NCBI RefSeq assembly: GCF_019931165.1
Contig: NZ_JAIOUP010000013.1
Coordinates: forward strand, 1 to 64,000
From: Schnuerera sp. xch1
GTDB lineage: Bacteria; Bacillota; Clostridia; Tissierellales; Tepidimicrobiaceae
Length of the DNA: 64,000 bases
Reading direction: 5' to 3'
In this document: one piece after another, positions 7,900-21,378 of the stretch
Layout of the letters: every line of letters begins with the position of its first letter
Numbering within the stretch: the first letter of the stretch is position 1
Notes under the pieces: generated by a model
Told to the model about the DNA's origin: nothing
Database searches by the model: none
Seen by the model: the letters and a program-made list of their open reading frames with translations, nothing else
Translations under genes and position numbers: made by a program

Positions 7900-9324
7900 C
7901 TCACTTATTATATCTCTTATCATCTTATTTACCATTTGAGGATTAGCCTTTCCTCTTGTGACTTTCATTGTCTGTCCTACTAGATATCCTAGGGCTCTAT
8001 CCTTACCATTCTTATAGTCTATAATGGATTGTTCATTTTCCTCTAATACCTTCTCAACTATTTTCTTTAGCTCATCTTCATCATTAATCTGAATTAAACC
8101 TCTTTCCTTAACTATCGTTTCTGGTTTCTTGCCTGTTTCAAACATTTCCCTGAAGACTTTCTTCCCTATATTATTGCTTATCTTACCATCATCTATTAGC
8201 CTTAGAAGGTCAGCTAAATCCTTAGCTTCAAATCTTAGATCTTCTACTTCTATCTCTTCATCATTTAATCTTCTCAATACATCTCCCATTATCCAGTTGC
8301 TTACCTGCTTAGGATCTTTTGATAGTTTGACAGTTTCTTCAAAGAATATGGACAGTTCTTTGGATTGAGTTAATACACCAGCATCGTATTCTGGAAGATC
8401 ATATTTATCCATAAATCTCGCTTTCTTATGCTCCGGTAATTCTGGTAGATTGTTTCTTATCTCTTCAATCCAATCTTCATCTATCTTAATAGGAGCTATA
8501 TCTGGCTCAGCTCCATATCTATAGTCTGCGACTTCCTCTTTACTTCTCATGAGCACAGTTTTATTTTCCATTTCATTCCATCTTCTTGTTTCCTTACGTG
8601 TATTTTTCCCTTTCTCTAATAATTCAATATGTCTTTTTTCTTCATATTCTATCGCTTTTCCTACCGCACTAAATGAATTCAAATTCTTAAGCTCAGATAT
8701 TTTGGTCTTTGTACCCTTTTCAGTATCTACAACATTTAAATTGACATCACACCTTAAAGAACCTTCCTCCATTTTACAATCTGAAACTTCAAGATATTGT
8801 AATGTTGCCTTTAATTTTTCAAGAAAATCTTGGGCTTCTTCCTTTGTATTTATATCAGGCTCAGTAACTATTTCAATCAAAGGAACCCCAGCTCTATTAT
8901 AATCCAATAGAGAATCACCAGCTTCCGTATGAATGGACTTACCGGTATCTTCTTCTATGTGAATTCTTATTAACCTTATCTTCTTAAGTCCGTTTTCAGT
9001 ATCTACCTCTATATATCCTTCTGAACATAAAGGAACATCTGCTTGACTTATTTGATATCCTTTTACCAAATCAGGATAAAAATAATTTTTTCTATCCATC
9101 ATGGTATTCATAGCAATTTGGGAATTGAAAGCTAATCCTGCCCTTATGGCATATTCTACTACTGATTTGTTTAACACTGGAAGGGCTCCCGGTAATCCTA
9201 AACATACAGGACAACATTGGGTGTTAGCATCTCCGCCAAATTCATTAGCACAATTACAGAATATTTTAGTTTTAGTCATAAGTTCGACGTGAATCTCTAA
9301 ACCTACTATAGTTTTATATGCCAT
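7894..9324 (-). CDS. gatB: Asp-tRNA(Asn)/Glu-tRNA(Gln) amidotransferase subunit B
   Basis: GatB binds the mischarged tRNA, activates its glutamyl or aspartyl group with ATP, and accepts ammonia tunnelled from GatA. The 476-residue protein has the GLEIHVEL N-terminus, the zinc-type cysteines in NCANEFGG and QCCPVCLGLPG, the signature DRKNYFYPDLVKGYQISQ and a C-terminal YqeY-like tail domain. It is the last gene of gatC-gatA-gatB; its start overlaps the gatA stop by one base. Length and motifs are normal. Confidence 0.97.
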   Translation of the reverse strand: MAYKTIVGLEIHVELMTKTKIFCNCANEFGGDANTQCCPVCLGLPGALPVLNKSVVEYAIRAGLAFNSQIAMNTMMDRKNYFYPDLVKGYQISQADVPLCSEGYIEVDTENGLKKIRLIRIHIEEDTGKSIHTEAGDSLLDYNRAGVPLIEIVTEPDINTKEEAQDFLEKLKATLQYLEVSDCKMEEGSLRCDVNLNVVDTEKGTKTKISELKNLNSFSAVGKAIEYEEKRHIELLEKGKNTRKETRRWNEMENKTVLMRSKEEVADYRYGAEPDIAPIKIDEDWIEEIRNNLPELPEHKKARFMDKYDLPEYDAGVLTQSKELSIFFEETVKLSKDPKQVSNWIMGDVLRRLNDEEIEVEDLRFEAKDLADLLRLIDDGKISNNIGKKVFREMFETGKKPETIVKERGLIQINDEDELKKIVEKVLEENEQSIIDYKNGKDRALGYLVGQTMKVTRGKANPQMVNKMIRDIISEK

Positions 9325-10763
9325 TACCTAACACCCCCTAAATTCTTTTCTAAAGTATAAGCAGCTTTTAATATGTTTATTTCTTTGAATCTATCTCCAA
9401 TTATTTGTAGCCCAACAGGCAATCCTTCTGCATAGCCACAAGGCATGGATAATGCACAGATTCCTGCCAGATTAGTTGCTACAGTAAATAAATCAGATTT
9501 ATACATGGTAATTGGATCTGTTATTTCTCCCATTTTAAAAGGTAAATTTGGTGTTGTTGGCCCTAATATTATGTCATATTTTTCAAATGCTTTGTCAAAA
9601 TCATTCTTAATTAGAGTTCTTACCTTCAGTGCCTTTTTATAATATTCATCAGCATGGCCTTTACTTAAAGAATATGTTCCTAACATTATCCTTCTCTTCA
9701 CTTCATCTCCAAAGGCTTCTGATCTAGTTTTTTTGTATAGTTCATCCAAATTCGAATAATCTTTGGCTCTGTAGCCATATCGTACACCATCAAACCTGGA
9801 CATATTGGAACTAATCTCTGAGGTCGAAATTATATAATAACTTGATAATCCATATTTTAAATTTGGTAATGATATTTCATCTACTTCCGCTCCTAAATCT
9901 TCAAATAATTTAATAGCTTTTATAAACCTATCTTTAATATTGCTATCAATTTCTAAATCAATATATTCTTTTGGTATAGCCACCTTCATGCCTTTTATAT
10001 CATCACCTATATTTGCTAAATAATCAATGATGTCTACATCCATAGATGTTGAGTCTCTTTCATCATATCCCGCAACAACTTTTAATAATAATGTTGCATC
10101 TGAAACATTTCTTCCAAAAGGTCCTACTTGATCTAGTGAATTTGCCATAGGTATTACTCCATATCTGGATACTAAACCATATGTAGGCTTAATCCCTACA
10201 ACTCCACAAAAACTTGCAGGTTGTCTTATAGAACCACCAGTATCCGTTCCTAAAGCCAAAGGCACCTCTTCAGCTTTTACTGCTGCAGCAGATCCTCCAC
10301 TAGAACCTCCAGGTACTCTTTCAGTATCATTAGGATTTCTAGTTAGTCCAAAGTATGATGTTTCAGTAGACGAACCCATGGCGAACTCATCCATATTGGT
10401 CTTTCCTACTATTATTCCATCTTCACTTTTTATCTTTTCAATAACCGTTGCCTCATAAGGAGGTATGTAATCTCTAAGCATTTTAGAGCCACAGGTAGTT
10501 CTAATACCATTGGTACTTATATTGTCCTTTACTGCTACTGGGATACCGGCTAATAGTCCTACATCTTCTCCATTCTTTATCTTTTCATCTACTCTATTTG
10601 CTGCCTCCAAGGCTTCTTCCTTAGTTAACGTTATAAAGGCATTTATGTCTTGCTCCATTTTCTCAATTTTATCAAAATGAGCCTTAATTATTTCAGTACT
10701 GGATATCTTTTTATTTAAAAGATTTTCTCTCATTTCTATTGCAGTTAAACTTGTAATGTCCAT
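9324..10763 (-). CDS. gatA: Asp-tRNA(Asn)/Glu-tRNA(Gln) amidotransferase subunit A (glutaminase)
   Basis: GatA is the amidase-signature glutaminase that supplies ammonia to GatB. The catalytic triad is complete: Lys79 in GIPVAVKDN, cis-Ser154 in GGSSGGSA and the nucleophile Ser178 in TDTGGSIRQP. These match the positions known from staphylococcal GatA. The length (479) is normal. This family is unrelated to the class I and class II (Ntn) amidotransferases. It is the only glutamine-splitting enzyme in the window that still looks active, so some glutamine is still used as a donor here. Confidence 0.97.
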   Translation of the reverse strand: MDITSLTAIEMRENLLNKKISSTEIIKAHFDKIEKMEQDINAFITLTKEEALEAANRVDEKIKNGEDVGLLAGIPVAVKDNISTNGIRTTCGSKMLRDYIPPYEATVIEKIKSEDGIIVGKTNMDEFAMGSSTETSYFGLTRNPNDTERVPGGSSGGSAAAVKAEEVPLALGTDTGGSIRQPASFCGVVGIKPTYGLVSRYGVIPMANSLDQVGPFGRNVSDATLLLKVVAGYDERDSTSMDVDIIDYLANIGDDIKGMKVAIPKEYIDLEIDSNIKDRFIKAIKLFEDLGAEVDEISLPNLKYGLSSYYIISTSEISSNMSRFDGVRYGYRAKDYSNLDELYKKTRSEAFGDEVKRRIMLGTYSLSKGHADEYYKKALKVRTLIKNDFDKAFEKYDIILGPTTPNLPFKMGEITDPITMYKSDLFTVATNLAGICALSMPCGYAEGLPVGLQIIGDRFKEINILKAAYTLEKNLGGVR

Positions 10764-10777
10764 TCTTTCACCTCTCT

Positions 10778-11062
10778 CTAATCCATCACCCTTGGCAATC
10801 TAAAATAACCATATTGCTCTTCAGGCGCATTTTTAAGTACTTCTTCTCTAGGTAAACTTGGTTTTATATTATCTTCTCTTAAAGGTTGAATTTTGGAGCT
10901 TATATTATAAGTAGGTTCTACTTCATCAATATCAATTCCTTTTAATTCCCCTACATATTCTACAATGTTCGAAAATTCCTCAGTAAAATAAGTTAATTCT
11001 TTATCAGAGAATTCCAGCTTACTTAATTCAGCTATATGTTTTACATCTTTTTTCGAAACCAT
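10778..11062 (-). CDS. gatC: Asp-tRNA(Asn)/Glu-tRNA(Gln) amidotransferase subunit C
   Basis: A 94-residue clamp protein that wraps around the GatA-GatB interface. The pattern is typical: VKHIAELSKLEFS at the N-terminus, EFSNIVEYV in the centre, and a C-terminal LREDNIKPSLPREEVLKNAPE that ends in FRLPRVMD. It is the first gene of the operon, with a GGAGGG ribosome site and 14 bases before gatA. Confidence 0.95.
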   Translation of the reverse strand: MVSKKDVKHIAELSKLEFSDKELTYFTEEFSNIVEYVGELKGIDIDEVEPTYNISSKIQPLREDNIKPSLPREEVLKNAPEEQYGYFRLPRVMD

Positions 11063-11088
11063 TTATTACCCTCCTTTCTCACGCTTAT

Positions 11089-11111
11089 AAGACATATTTA
11101 GAAAGATAAGC
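11089..11111. repeat. 23-bp repeat shared with the palindrome at 28.5 kb
   Basis: These 23 bases between ligA and gatC match 28515-28537 exactly (core GACATATTTAGAAAGATAAG). The surrounding sequence differs. It is probably a fragment or solo arm of the same dispersed element. Confidence 0.6.
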
Positions 11112-11176
11112 CTAACCTTGATCAAGGTATATCTTTTAACCTTATCATTTTATCATTTTTCATATGGAAAAATCAA

Positions 11177-15389
<4,213 letters not shown>

Positions 15390-15452
15390 TTCACACCTTC
15401 CTAATTATCATTTCTCATTAATTATATAATAAAGAAAGGATTATTCCAAATT

Positions 15453-15508
15453 AAAAAAAGCATACCTCTAAATATTAAATTTTACTATAATATTTAAGAT
15501 ATGCTTTT
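15453..15508 (-). terminator. Terminator after pdxS
   Basis: A long stem (AAAGCATATCTTAAATATT paired with AATATTTAGAGGTATGCTTT, two mismatches) followed on the minus strand by TTTTTTTAATTT. It ends the pdxS transcript before pcrA, so pdxS is monocistronic. Confidence 0.85.
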
Positions 15509-15575
15509 CATATAGCTATAAATGAACTATATCCTAATTGTTGGATTCCCTACAAAGTTTAACACTTTTGGTTTA

Positions 15576-16442
15576 TTACCTTTTTGCAAATAAATTTTCC
15601 TCTGGCAGCTGATCAATCTCTATGCCTGTCATTGCTTTATCTAAATCTCTTGATACCTCTGCTAATACCTTTGAATTATCATAATTTTTAACGGCTTCAA
15701 CTATGGCTTTTGCCCTTTTCTCTGGATTTTTAGATTTGAATATACCTGAACCTACAAAAACACCATCACAACCTAGCTGCATCATCAAAGCAGCATCTGC
15801 CGGTGTGGCTATTCCTCCTGCTGCAAAATTTAATACTGGTAATTTCCCATTTTCAGTTACATATAGTATCAATTCATAAGGCGCTGCCATTTCCTTTGCA
15901 ACAGTCATTAGTTCTTCTTTAGGCATATTCTCAAGTCTTCTAATTTGTGACATAACAGTTCTCATATGTCTTACTGCTTCAACTACATTCCCCGTTCCAG
16001 CTTCTCCTTTAGTCCTTATCATGGAAGCTCCTTCTCTAATACGTCTCAATGCCTCTCCTAAATTTCTTGCTCCACAAACAAATGGTGTGCTAAATTTTCC
16101 CTTATCTATATGGAAATCATCATCAGCTGGAGTTAATACCTCGCTTTCATCTATGTAATGAACTCCAATTGATTCTAAAATTTGTGCCTCGACAAAATGT
16201 CCAATTCTTACTTTTGCCATTACAGGAATAGAAACCTCATTTAATATTTCCTCTATCAACTTTGGATCTGACATCCTAGCTACTCCACCTTCTTTTCTGA
16301 TATCCGCTGGGACTCTTTCCAACGCCATAACAGATACTGCACCAGCCTTTTCAGCAATTCTAGCCTGTTCAGCATTAACCACATCCATTATTACTCCACC
16401 TTTAAGCTTGCTATTTAATTCACATGTTATATCTTTCATCAT
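15576..16442 (-). CDS. pdxS: Pyridoxal 5'-phosphate synthase subunit PdxS, without PdxT
   Basis: PdxS is the PLP-forming barrel that joins ribose 5-phosphate, glyceraldehyde 3-phosphate and ammonia. The 288-residue protein has the active-site lysines in MAKVRIGH and TKGEAGTGN, and the [13 protein letters not shown] phosphate site. The glutaminase partner PdxT normally follows directly; here the next gene is pcrA after a terminator, and nothing codes for PdxT upstream. The N-terminal segment before GGVIMDV is 14 residues, about four shorter than in Bacillus subtilis; this helix contacts PdxT in known structures. PdxS can use free ammonia. A GGGGGAGG site precedes two ATGs; 16439 is an equally good start. 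Confidence 0.95.
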   Translation of the reverse strand: MMKDITCELNSKLKGGVIMDVVNAEQARIAEKAGAVSVMALERVPADIRKEGGVARMSDPKLIEEILNEVSIPVMAKVRIGHFVEAQILESIGVHYIDESEVLTPADDDFHIDKGKFSTPFVCGARNLGEALRRIREGASMIRTKGEAGTGNVVEAVRHMRTVMSQIRRLENMPKEELMTVAKEMAAPYELILYVTENGKLPVLNFAAGGIATPADAALMMQLGCDGVFVGSGIFKSKNPEKRAKAIVEAVKNYDNSKVLAEVSRDLDKAMTGIEIDQLPEENLFAKR

Positions 16443-16762
16443 ATTCCTCCCCCTTTATTTTTATAGATACACTTTATACTTTATATTTATTGTATCTAAA
16501 ATGTATTGGTTCTGTCAATACGCTTTTGTTAAAAAATATAATTGTATCGTATTGCTTATTGGTTTGAACCGTACATAAAAAATACCCTGCTATTAATAGC
16601 AGGGTATTTTTTATCTTTTCTCAAATCATACAGATTCTTTTATAAAGTAAACTTCTTTGATATTCCAATAATTATTTTATACTAAATTTATCGCCATCAC
16701 TAGATATGGCAACTTGCTCTGTTAATTCTGATAACCCTCGTCTTCATTTCATCATCATTGCA
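16443..16762. other. Intergenic region with terminator and a short coding-like tail
   Basis: This 320-base gap holds the terminator at 16577-16612 and no complete gene. On the minus strand at 16672-16743 there is a stop-ended frame that reads SELTEQVAISSDGDKFSIK. It looks like the C-terminus of a real protein, but a stop codon precedes it and there is no start. It could be the last remnant of a lost gene behind tpx. I do not recognise the family. Confidence 0.35.
16577..16612. terminator. Bidirectional-type terminator downstream of tpx
   Basis: AAAAATACCCTGCTAT paired with ATAGCAGGGTATTTTT is a perfect GC-centred stem with A and T tracts on either side. On the minus strand it would end tpx transcripts about 150 bases past the stop. 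Confidence 0.85.
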
Positions 16763-17278
16763 TTATACAAGCTCTTTTGCTTCTTCTATTACCTTATCAT
16801 AATTTGGATGTGTTCCAACTTCCTTTACGTACTCAACATATCGTACCACATTATCTCTATCTAGAATTACTATACCTCTGCTCAGAAGCCTTAGCTCTTC
16901 CATAACAAATCCGTAATTCATACCAAAGGAAAGATCTCTATGATCAGATAATGTAATGACCTTATCTATGCTATGAGTACTGCAGAATCTTTTCTGTGCA
17001 AAAGGTAAATCTACACTCATAGTTAGTATGACAACATCTTCTAATTGTGAAGCTTCCTCGTTAAATCGCATAGTTTGCATCTCACATACTCCTGTATCCA
17101 ATGATGGGACTACACTAATTATCTTTATTTTATCTCCTATATCCTTTAAAGAATATTCTTCTAAATCCCCATTAAGTACAGTGAAATCTGGTGCTTCATC
17201 TCCTACCTTAATTTCTTTGCCTATAAGAGTTACATGATTGCCTCCCATAGTTACTAAGCCAGTTCTCTTCTCAACCAT
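16763..17278 (-). CDS. tpx: Thiol peroxidase (2-Cys peroxiredoxin, Tpx)
   Basis: Tpx reduces hydrogen and lipid peroxides with thioredoxin. From the ATG at 17278 the protein has 171 residues. The peroxidatic Cys65 lies in SLDTGVCEMQT (usual form SIDTPVCxxQT, here Pro is Gly) and the resolving Cys99 lies in RFCSTHSI; their spacing matches E. coli Tpx (61/95). An ATG at 17347 is in frame, but an AAAGGAGA ribosome site sits 8 bases before 17278 and family members begin there. In an obligate anaerobe it would serve oxidative-stress defence. Confidence 0.93.
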   Translation of the reverse strand: MVEKRTGLVTMGGNHVTLIGKEIKVGDEAPDFTVLNGDLEEYSLKDIGDKIKIISVVPSLDTGVCEMQTMRFNEEASQLEDVVILTMSVDLPFAQKRFCSTHSIDKVITLSDHRDLSFGMNYGFVMEELRLLSRGIVILDRDNVVRYVEYVKEVGTHPNYDKVIEEAKELV

Positions 17279-17393
17279 TATTATATCTCCTTTCATATAA
17301 TTAGTACATCTAATTTTAATCATTTTATTGATACCCACTGACTTCAACTATATTCATATAATTATGCCAACAAATAATATAATTGATTTTAAG

Positions 17394-17498
17394 CTACTCT
17401 AATTCGTCTACTATTACTTCATGAATCTTCTCTCTACTTTCTTCTTTCCTTTTCCAATCTATGGTCTTTGTTTGTTGCAATTCTACTAATCCATCCTA
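17394..17498 (-). pseudogene. C-terminal remnant of a type I restriction HsdR-like protein
   Basis: On the minus strand a stop-ended frame reads DGLVELQQTKTIDWKRKEES, then REKIHEVIVDELE. The pattern (T)IDW...KEE.R.KI resembles the end of HsdR (DUF3387-type C-terminus). An in-frame TAG lies directly upstream, and no start or further HsdR sequence is present. It appears to be the tail of a deleted gene. The resemblance is from memory. Confidence 0.4.
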
Positions 17499-17660
17499 TA
17501 AACCTGTTTTATTAATTTTAAAATACTAGTAATGATTGTCTATTTATATAACGAAAAAAATGTATTATAATGAATATACATTATAAATTTTTGATACTAT
17601 CAAGATAGCGATTTAATACCAATACAAGAGGCTATCGGTATAAATAAAATGGAGGAAACT

Positions 17661-18110
17661 ATGTTAAAAGAATTTAAAAATTTCGCATTGAAAGGCAATA
17701 TGATCGATATGGCAGTGGGTATTATTATAGGTGGTGCGTTTAATGGAATAGTTAATTCATTGGTTAATGATATTGTCATGCCAATACTTAGCATATTTAC
17801 AAAACGCATTGATTTTAGTAAATTATTCATTGCATTAGATGGGAAAAAATATGCAACAATAGAAGCTGCGCAGAAAGCTAATGTAGCCACATTAAATTAC
17901 GGTACATTTATTTCTGGAGTTTTGAACTTCCTAATAATGGCCTTCGTTGTATTCATAATAATTAAATGGATAAATAAATTGAGAAAACCTGCACCAGTTG
18001 CAGAACCTACTACAAAAAAATGTCCTTATTGTTATTCAGAAGTTCATATTGACGCTACAAAATGTCCTCATTGTATTTCTGATTTAACTGAAATCGAATC
18101 ATCAATATAG
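17661..18110 (+). CDS. mscL: Large-conductance mechanosensitive channel with C-terminal zinc ribbon
   Basis: MscL opens under membrane tension to release solutes on osmotic down-shock. It starts at the ATG at 17661; an ATG at 17649 overlaps the GGAGG ribosome site. The protein has 149 residues. The N-terminal amphipathic helix MLKEFKNFALKGNMIDMAVG and TM1 (GIIIGGAFNGIVNSLVNDI) are typical, and TM2 is FISGVLNFLIMAFVVFIII. After TM2, where E. coli MscL has only a helical bundle, there is a CPYC...CPHC zinc ribbon (about residues 120-140). It is one of few plus-strand genes here, with its own terminator. Confidence 0.94.
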   Translation: MLKEFKNFALKGNMIDMAVGIIIGGAFNGIVNSLVNDIVMPILSIFTKRIDFSKLFIALDGKKYATIEAAQKANVATLNYGTFISGVLNFLIMAFVVFIIIKWINKLRKPAPVAEPTTKKCPYCYSEVHIDATKCPHCISDLTEIESSI

Positions 18111-18115
18111 ATAAA

Positions 18116-18149
18116 AATTAAAAGCAAGGTAATTACCTTGCTTTTAATT
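18116..18149. terminator. Bidirectional terminator between mscL and glnA
   Basis: TTAAAAGCAAGGTAAT and its mirror ATTACCTTGCTTTTAA form a perfect stem with T tracts in both directions. It serves the convergent mscL (plus) and glnA (minus). Confidence 0.9.
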
Positions 18150-18161
18150 TCACTTTTCCAT

Positions 18162-19514
18162 TTAATATGCTCTTAAATATTGATCTATCTCCCATTCATG
18201 AACTTTCATTGTGTAATCTTTCCATTCCTCAAATTTAGCGGTAGTAAATTTATTTGTTATATGACTCCCCAAAGCTCCTTTTATCAAATCATTACTGGAT
18301 AATTCCATCAATGCTTCATATATATTCTTAGGTAAGGATTCAATATGATTTTGTTGTCTTTCTTCGAAACCCATTTCATAAATATTCCTATTAATAGGCT
18401 GTGGTGGAACTATCTTGTTTGCAATTCCATCAAGTCCTGCAGTTAAAGCTATAGCAAGAGCTAAATAGGGGTTACAGGATGGGTCTGGATTTCTTAGCTC
18501 AACTCTTGTACTTAATCCTCTTTTGGCTGGTACCCTTACAAGAGGACTCCTATTCTTTTCCGACCAAGCTATATTTACTGGAGCTTCGAATCCATTTGTC
18601 AACCTTTTATAAGAATTTATTAGTGGATTTGTAATAGCTGCAAATCCTTTGGCATTTTTTAATAATCCACCGATAAAATACATAGCTTCATCACTTAGAC
18701 CATTCTCTTTATTTTTATCATAGAATATGTTTTCTTTACCTTCAAACAAAGACATATTTAAATGCATTCCAGAACCTGCAATTCCTTCTACTGGCTTTGG
18801 CATAAAGGTAGCAAATAGTCCAAAATCATCTGCTATTTTCTTAACCACATATTTAAAAGTCATTATATTATCTGCAGTAGTAAGTGCATCTGCATATTTA
18901 AAATCTATTTCATGTTGACCTGGTCCACCTTCATGATGTGAAGCTTCAACCTCAAATCCAAAACCTTCTAATGCTATGGTTATGGCCTCTCGTACACTTT
19001 CACCCTTGTCCATTGGAGCCATATCAAAATATCCCGCTTTGTCATTATTCTCCAGTACAGGATTTCCCTTTTCGTCTACATTAAACATATAAAACTCAGG
19101 TTCAGGCCCTACATAAAATGTATATCCCATATCACACGCTTTTTTCAATGCTTTTTTAAGTACATTTCTAGGACATCCCTCAAAAGGTTCTCCATTAGGA
19201 GTGTATACATCACATATCATTCTAGCTACTGTATATCCATTGTGAGTTGGCCATGGAAACAAAACGAATGTTGATAGATCTGGATAGAGATACATATCCG
19301 ATTCTTCTATACGTGTAAATCCATCTATTGATGATCCATCAAACATAATCTCATTATTTAATATCTTATCGATCTGATTTACTGGCAATGTAGTACTCTT
19401 TACAGATCCTAATATATCCGCTAATTGTAAAACAATAAATCTAACGTTCTTTTCTTCTATTATTCTTTTAATACATCTTATTTGTTCATCTCTAGTATCT
19501 AGTATTTTCTGCAT
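18162..19514 (-). CDS. glnA: Glutamine synthetase, type I
   Basis: GlnA makes glutamine from glutamate, ammonia and ATP in a cytoplasmic dodecamer. The 450-residue protein has the Firmicute length of GSI-alpha. Its landmarks are FDGSSIDGF, the ATP and metal site in GPEPEFYMF, HHEGGPGQHEIDF, AGSGMHLNMSL, the NSYKRLTNGFEAP flap region and RVELRNPDPSCNPYL. No adenylylation tyrosine motif of the beta type is evident. It is monocistronic, with no glnR beside it. It shows that the cell can still make glutamine even though several glutamine-using domains in this window are disabled. Confidence 0.96.
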   Translation of the reverse strand: MQKILDTRDEQIRCIKRIIEEKNVRFIVLQLADILGSVKSTTLPVNQIDKILNNEIMFDGSSIDGFTRIEESDMYLYPDLSTFVLFPWPTHNGYTVARMICDVYTPNGEPFEGCPRNVLKKALKKACDMGYTFYVGPEPEFYMFNVDEKGNPVLENNDKAGYFDMAPMDKGESVREAITIALEGFGFEVEASHHEGGPGQHEIDFKYADALTTADNIMTFKYVVKKIADDFGLFATFMPKPVEGIAGSGMHLNMSLFEGKENIFYDKNKENGLSDEAMYFIGGLLKNAKGFAAITNPLINSYKRLTNGFEAPVNIAWSEKNRSPLVRVPAKRGLSTRVELRNPDPSCNPYLALAIALTAGLDGIANKIVPPQPINRNIYEMGFEERQQNHIESLPKNIYEALMELSSNDLIKGALGSHITNKFTTAKFEEWKDYTMKVHEWEIDQYLRAY

Positions 19515-19650
19515 AAATAACTTCCCTTCTAATAAAAAATATAATACATATTATATAATAAAATTTTTATTATGGAAACTATTTTTTGGCTGTAAACACA
19601 GTAAATATGTGGAAAATCTTCCCTTATAGTTCATTTAAATTTCTAATCAG

Positions 19651-19678
19651 CACTAGATTTCTAAAGTAATATCTAGTG
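19651..19678 (-). terminator. Hairpin after the pucR-like gene
   Basis: CACTAGAT...ATCTAGTG, an 8-bp stem with a 12-base loop, lies just past the stop of the PucR-type gene. The following T content is modest, so termination is only probable. Confidence 0.5.
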
Positions 19679-19685
19679 ATTGAAA

Positions 19686-21338
19686 TTATAAAGTATAATT
19701 TCCACTTTTAAATTCCTTTTTTAGAACCTCAATAAACTTCAAAGTTATCTCCATTTTCAATCTTTCTGTGGAATCCTCCAGATCTACATTGCATAATTCT
19801 TTAATTTTGGAGATTCTATATCTAACTGTATTGCTATGGACAAATAGTTTTTCTGCAGTAACATTGCTATTAGATGCACTTTCCAAATATACCTTTAGAG
19901 TTGTTAATAGCTCTTCCCAATTACTTTCTTTAAATATAGGATAAATTGTCTTCAAGGTGTTTTCAAAATTCTTACGTTGAATGTTTTCTATTCTAAATAA
20001 CCCAAATAGTCCTAGATCTTCGAAACTAATTATCCTTTTGTCTGGATAAATATACTTTCCTACTTCTATAGCTTTTAAAGCCTCAATATAACTTCTCTTT
20101 ATCGAACAGATATCATCTGTTATATCACCTATACCTACTTTTATATTTTTTAATTTAAATTGATCTCCTGTTTTTTCTAGCAATTCCCTAAACTCTTTCT
20201 GAACATTTTTCACTGCATCACTTTTATACTTCGATACATCTTTAATAATCACTAAAATATTATCATCTACAATACCAAATATAGCTTCATTCTTTGGAAT
20301 TTTTAACAATAAGTTACCATATATTTTTTCTCTTATTGAATAAAAAGATAGGTTTTTCTCCTCTAGTTTTAAAATTAAGCATATGAACTTGCTATCAATA
20401 TTCAATCTGAAATTATGAATTTTCTTTTTTGCTCTAATGAGCTCCCACTTACAATCTATAGTTCCATTAACTAACGATTTAATAAGATCATCATAATACA
20501 ATTTTTCAAATGAATTCATAACATAGATTTGCTCATATACTTCCATAATCAATGAATAACTTAATTCTAATGCAAACATATCATAGTAATCTATTTTCCT
20601 ATTTTTTTCCCATACTATCAGTTTCGATACAGATGAACTGTTAATTTTTATATCCATTTCAATCCAAGATTTTTTATTACTCATATCAGTAATACGGTAA
20701 ATATTTAATTGCTCACTCAACAATTCTTTTTGATAATTGGATAATACATTTCCCAGCAAAACTTTTAATTCTTTTTTTGACTTAAAGTCAGTAGGGTAAA
20801 TAATTAATTTATTATCTATGGTATCTATTATTGAAATCGGACAATTCACTTCTTTAGATAAGCATATCATTATATTTTCAATCTTTTTATAAAAATTATT
20901 GCTCGTGAAATGTTGACTCATATAATTTACTTCGTTTATTCGAATAATAAATCTATTCATAACAATAGAATTAATCGCATTTATTATATCAATCCATGCT
21001 ACTTCATAAGGTATATTAATTAGTGGAAAAGCTATTTTATTACATAAATTCACTATTTCTTCAGGAATTTCTTTTAAAAATCTATCCTTTTTAATTCCTA
21101 GAGCGCAATTGCCTTTACTATTTAAAAACTTAATAACTTCTTTAAAATGTTCAATATTATCCTTAAAAAAATACCCAGTAGTTAATACAAACTCCCCTCC
21201 TTTCATCCATTTATAGCCGTCTGGAGCATCAAATAGTACTACGCCTTGTATGCTTATATTCATATCACTTGTTCCTGCGATTAAATAGTAATCCTTAAAA
21301 AATCTTGACCGTAATATTTCATTAATACTAACACCCAT
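19686..21338 (-). CDS. PucR-family transcriptional regulator
   Basis: A 550-residue regulator. The N-terminal PucR/purine-catabolism domain (about 5-125) contains DMNISIQGVVLFDAPDGYKW and FVLTTGYFF. A GGDEF-like CdaR middle domain follows (about 270-420). The C-terminus is the HTH_30 DNA-binding domain with NVTAEKLFVHSNTVRYRISK. Family members sense small metabolites and usually activate neighbouring catabolic genes. It lies next to, and in the same orientation as, the M20 hydrolase and DUF5058 genes, and is separated from them by a terminator at 21379-21419. That makes it a reasonable but unproven regulator of that cluster. It carries no signal or membrane segment. Confidence 0.87.
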   Translation of the reverse strand: MGVSINEILRSRFFKDYYLIAGTSDMNISIQGVVLFDAPDGYKWMKGGEFVLTTGYFFKDNIEHFKEVIKFLNSKGNCALGIKKDRFLKEIPEEIVNLCNKIAFPLINIPYEVAWIDIINAINSIVMNRFIIRINEVNYMSQHFTSNNFYKKIENIMICLSKEVNCPISIIDTIDNKLIIYPTDFKSKKELKVLLGNVLSNYQKELLSEQLNIYRITDMSNKKSWIEMDIKINSSSVSKLIVWEKNRKIDYYDMFALELSYSLIMEVYEQIYVMNSFEKLYYDDLIKSLVNGTIDCKWELIRAKKKIHNFRLNIDSKFICLILKLEEKNLSFYSIREKIYGNLLLKIPKNEAIFGIVDDNILVIIKDVSKYKSDAVKNVQKEFRELLEKTGDQFKLKNIKVGIGDITDDICSIKRSYIEALKAIEVGKYIYPDKRIISFEDLGLFGLFRIENIQRKNFENTLKTIYPIFKESNWEELLTTLKVYLESASNSNVTAEKLFVHSNTVRYRISKIKELCNVDLEDSTERLKMEITLKFIEVLKKEFKSGNYTL

Positions 21339-21378
21339 CCATATGCACCCCTCGCTATAAGATAATTATAGTATAATA

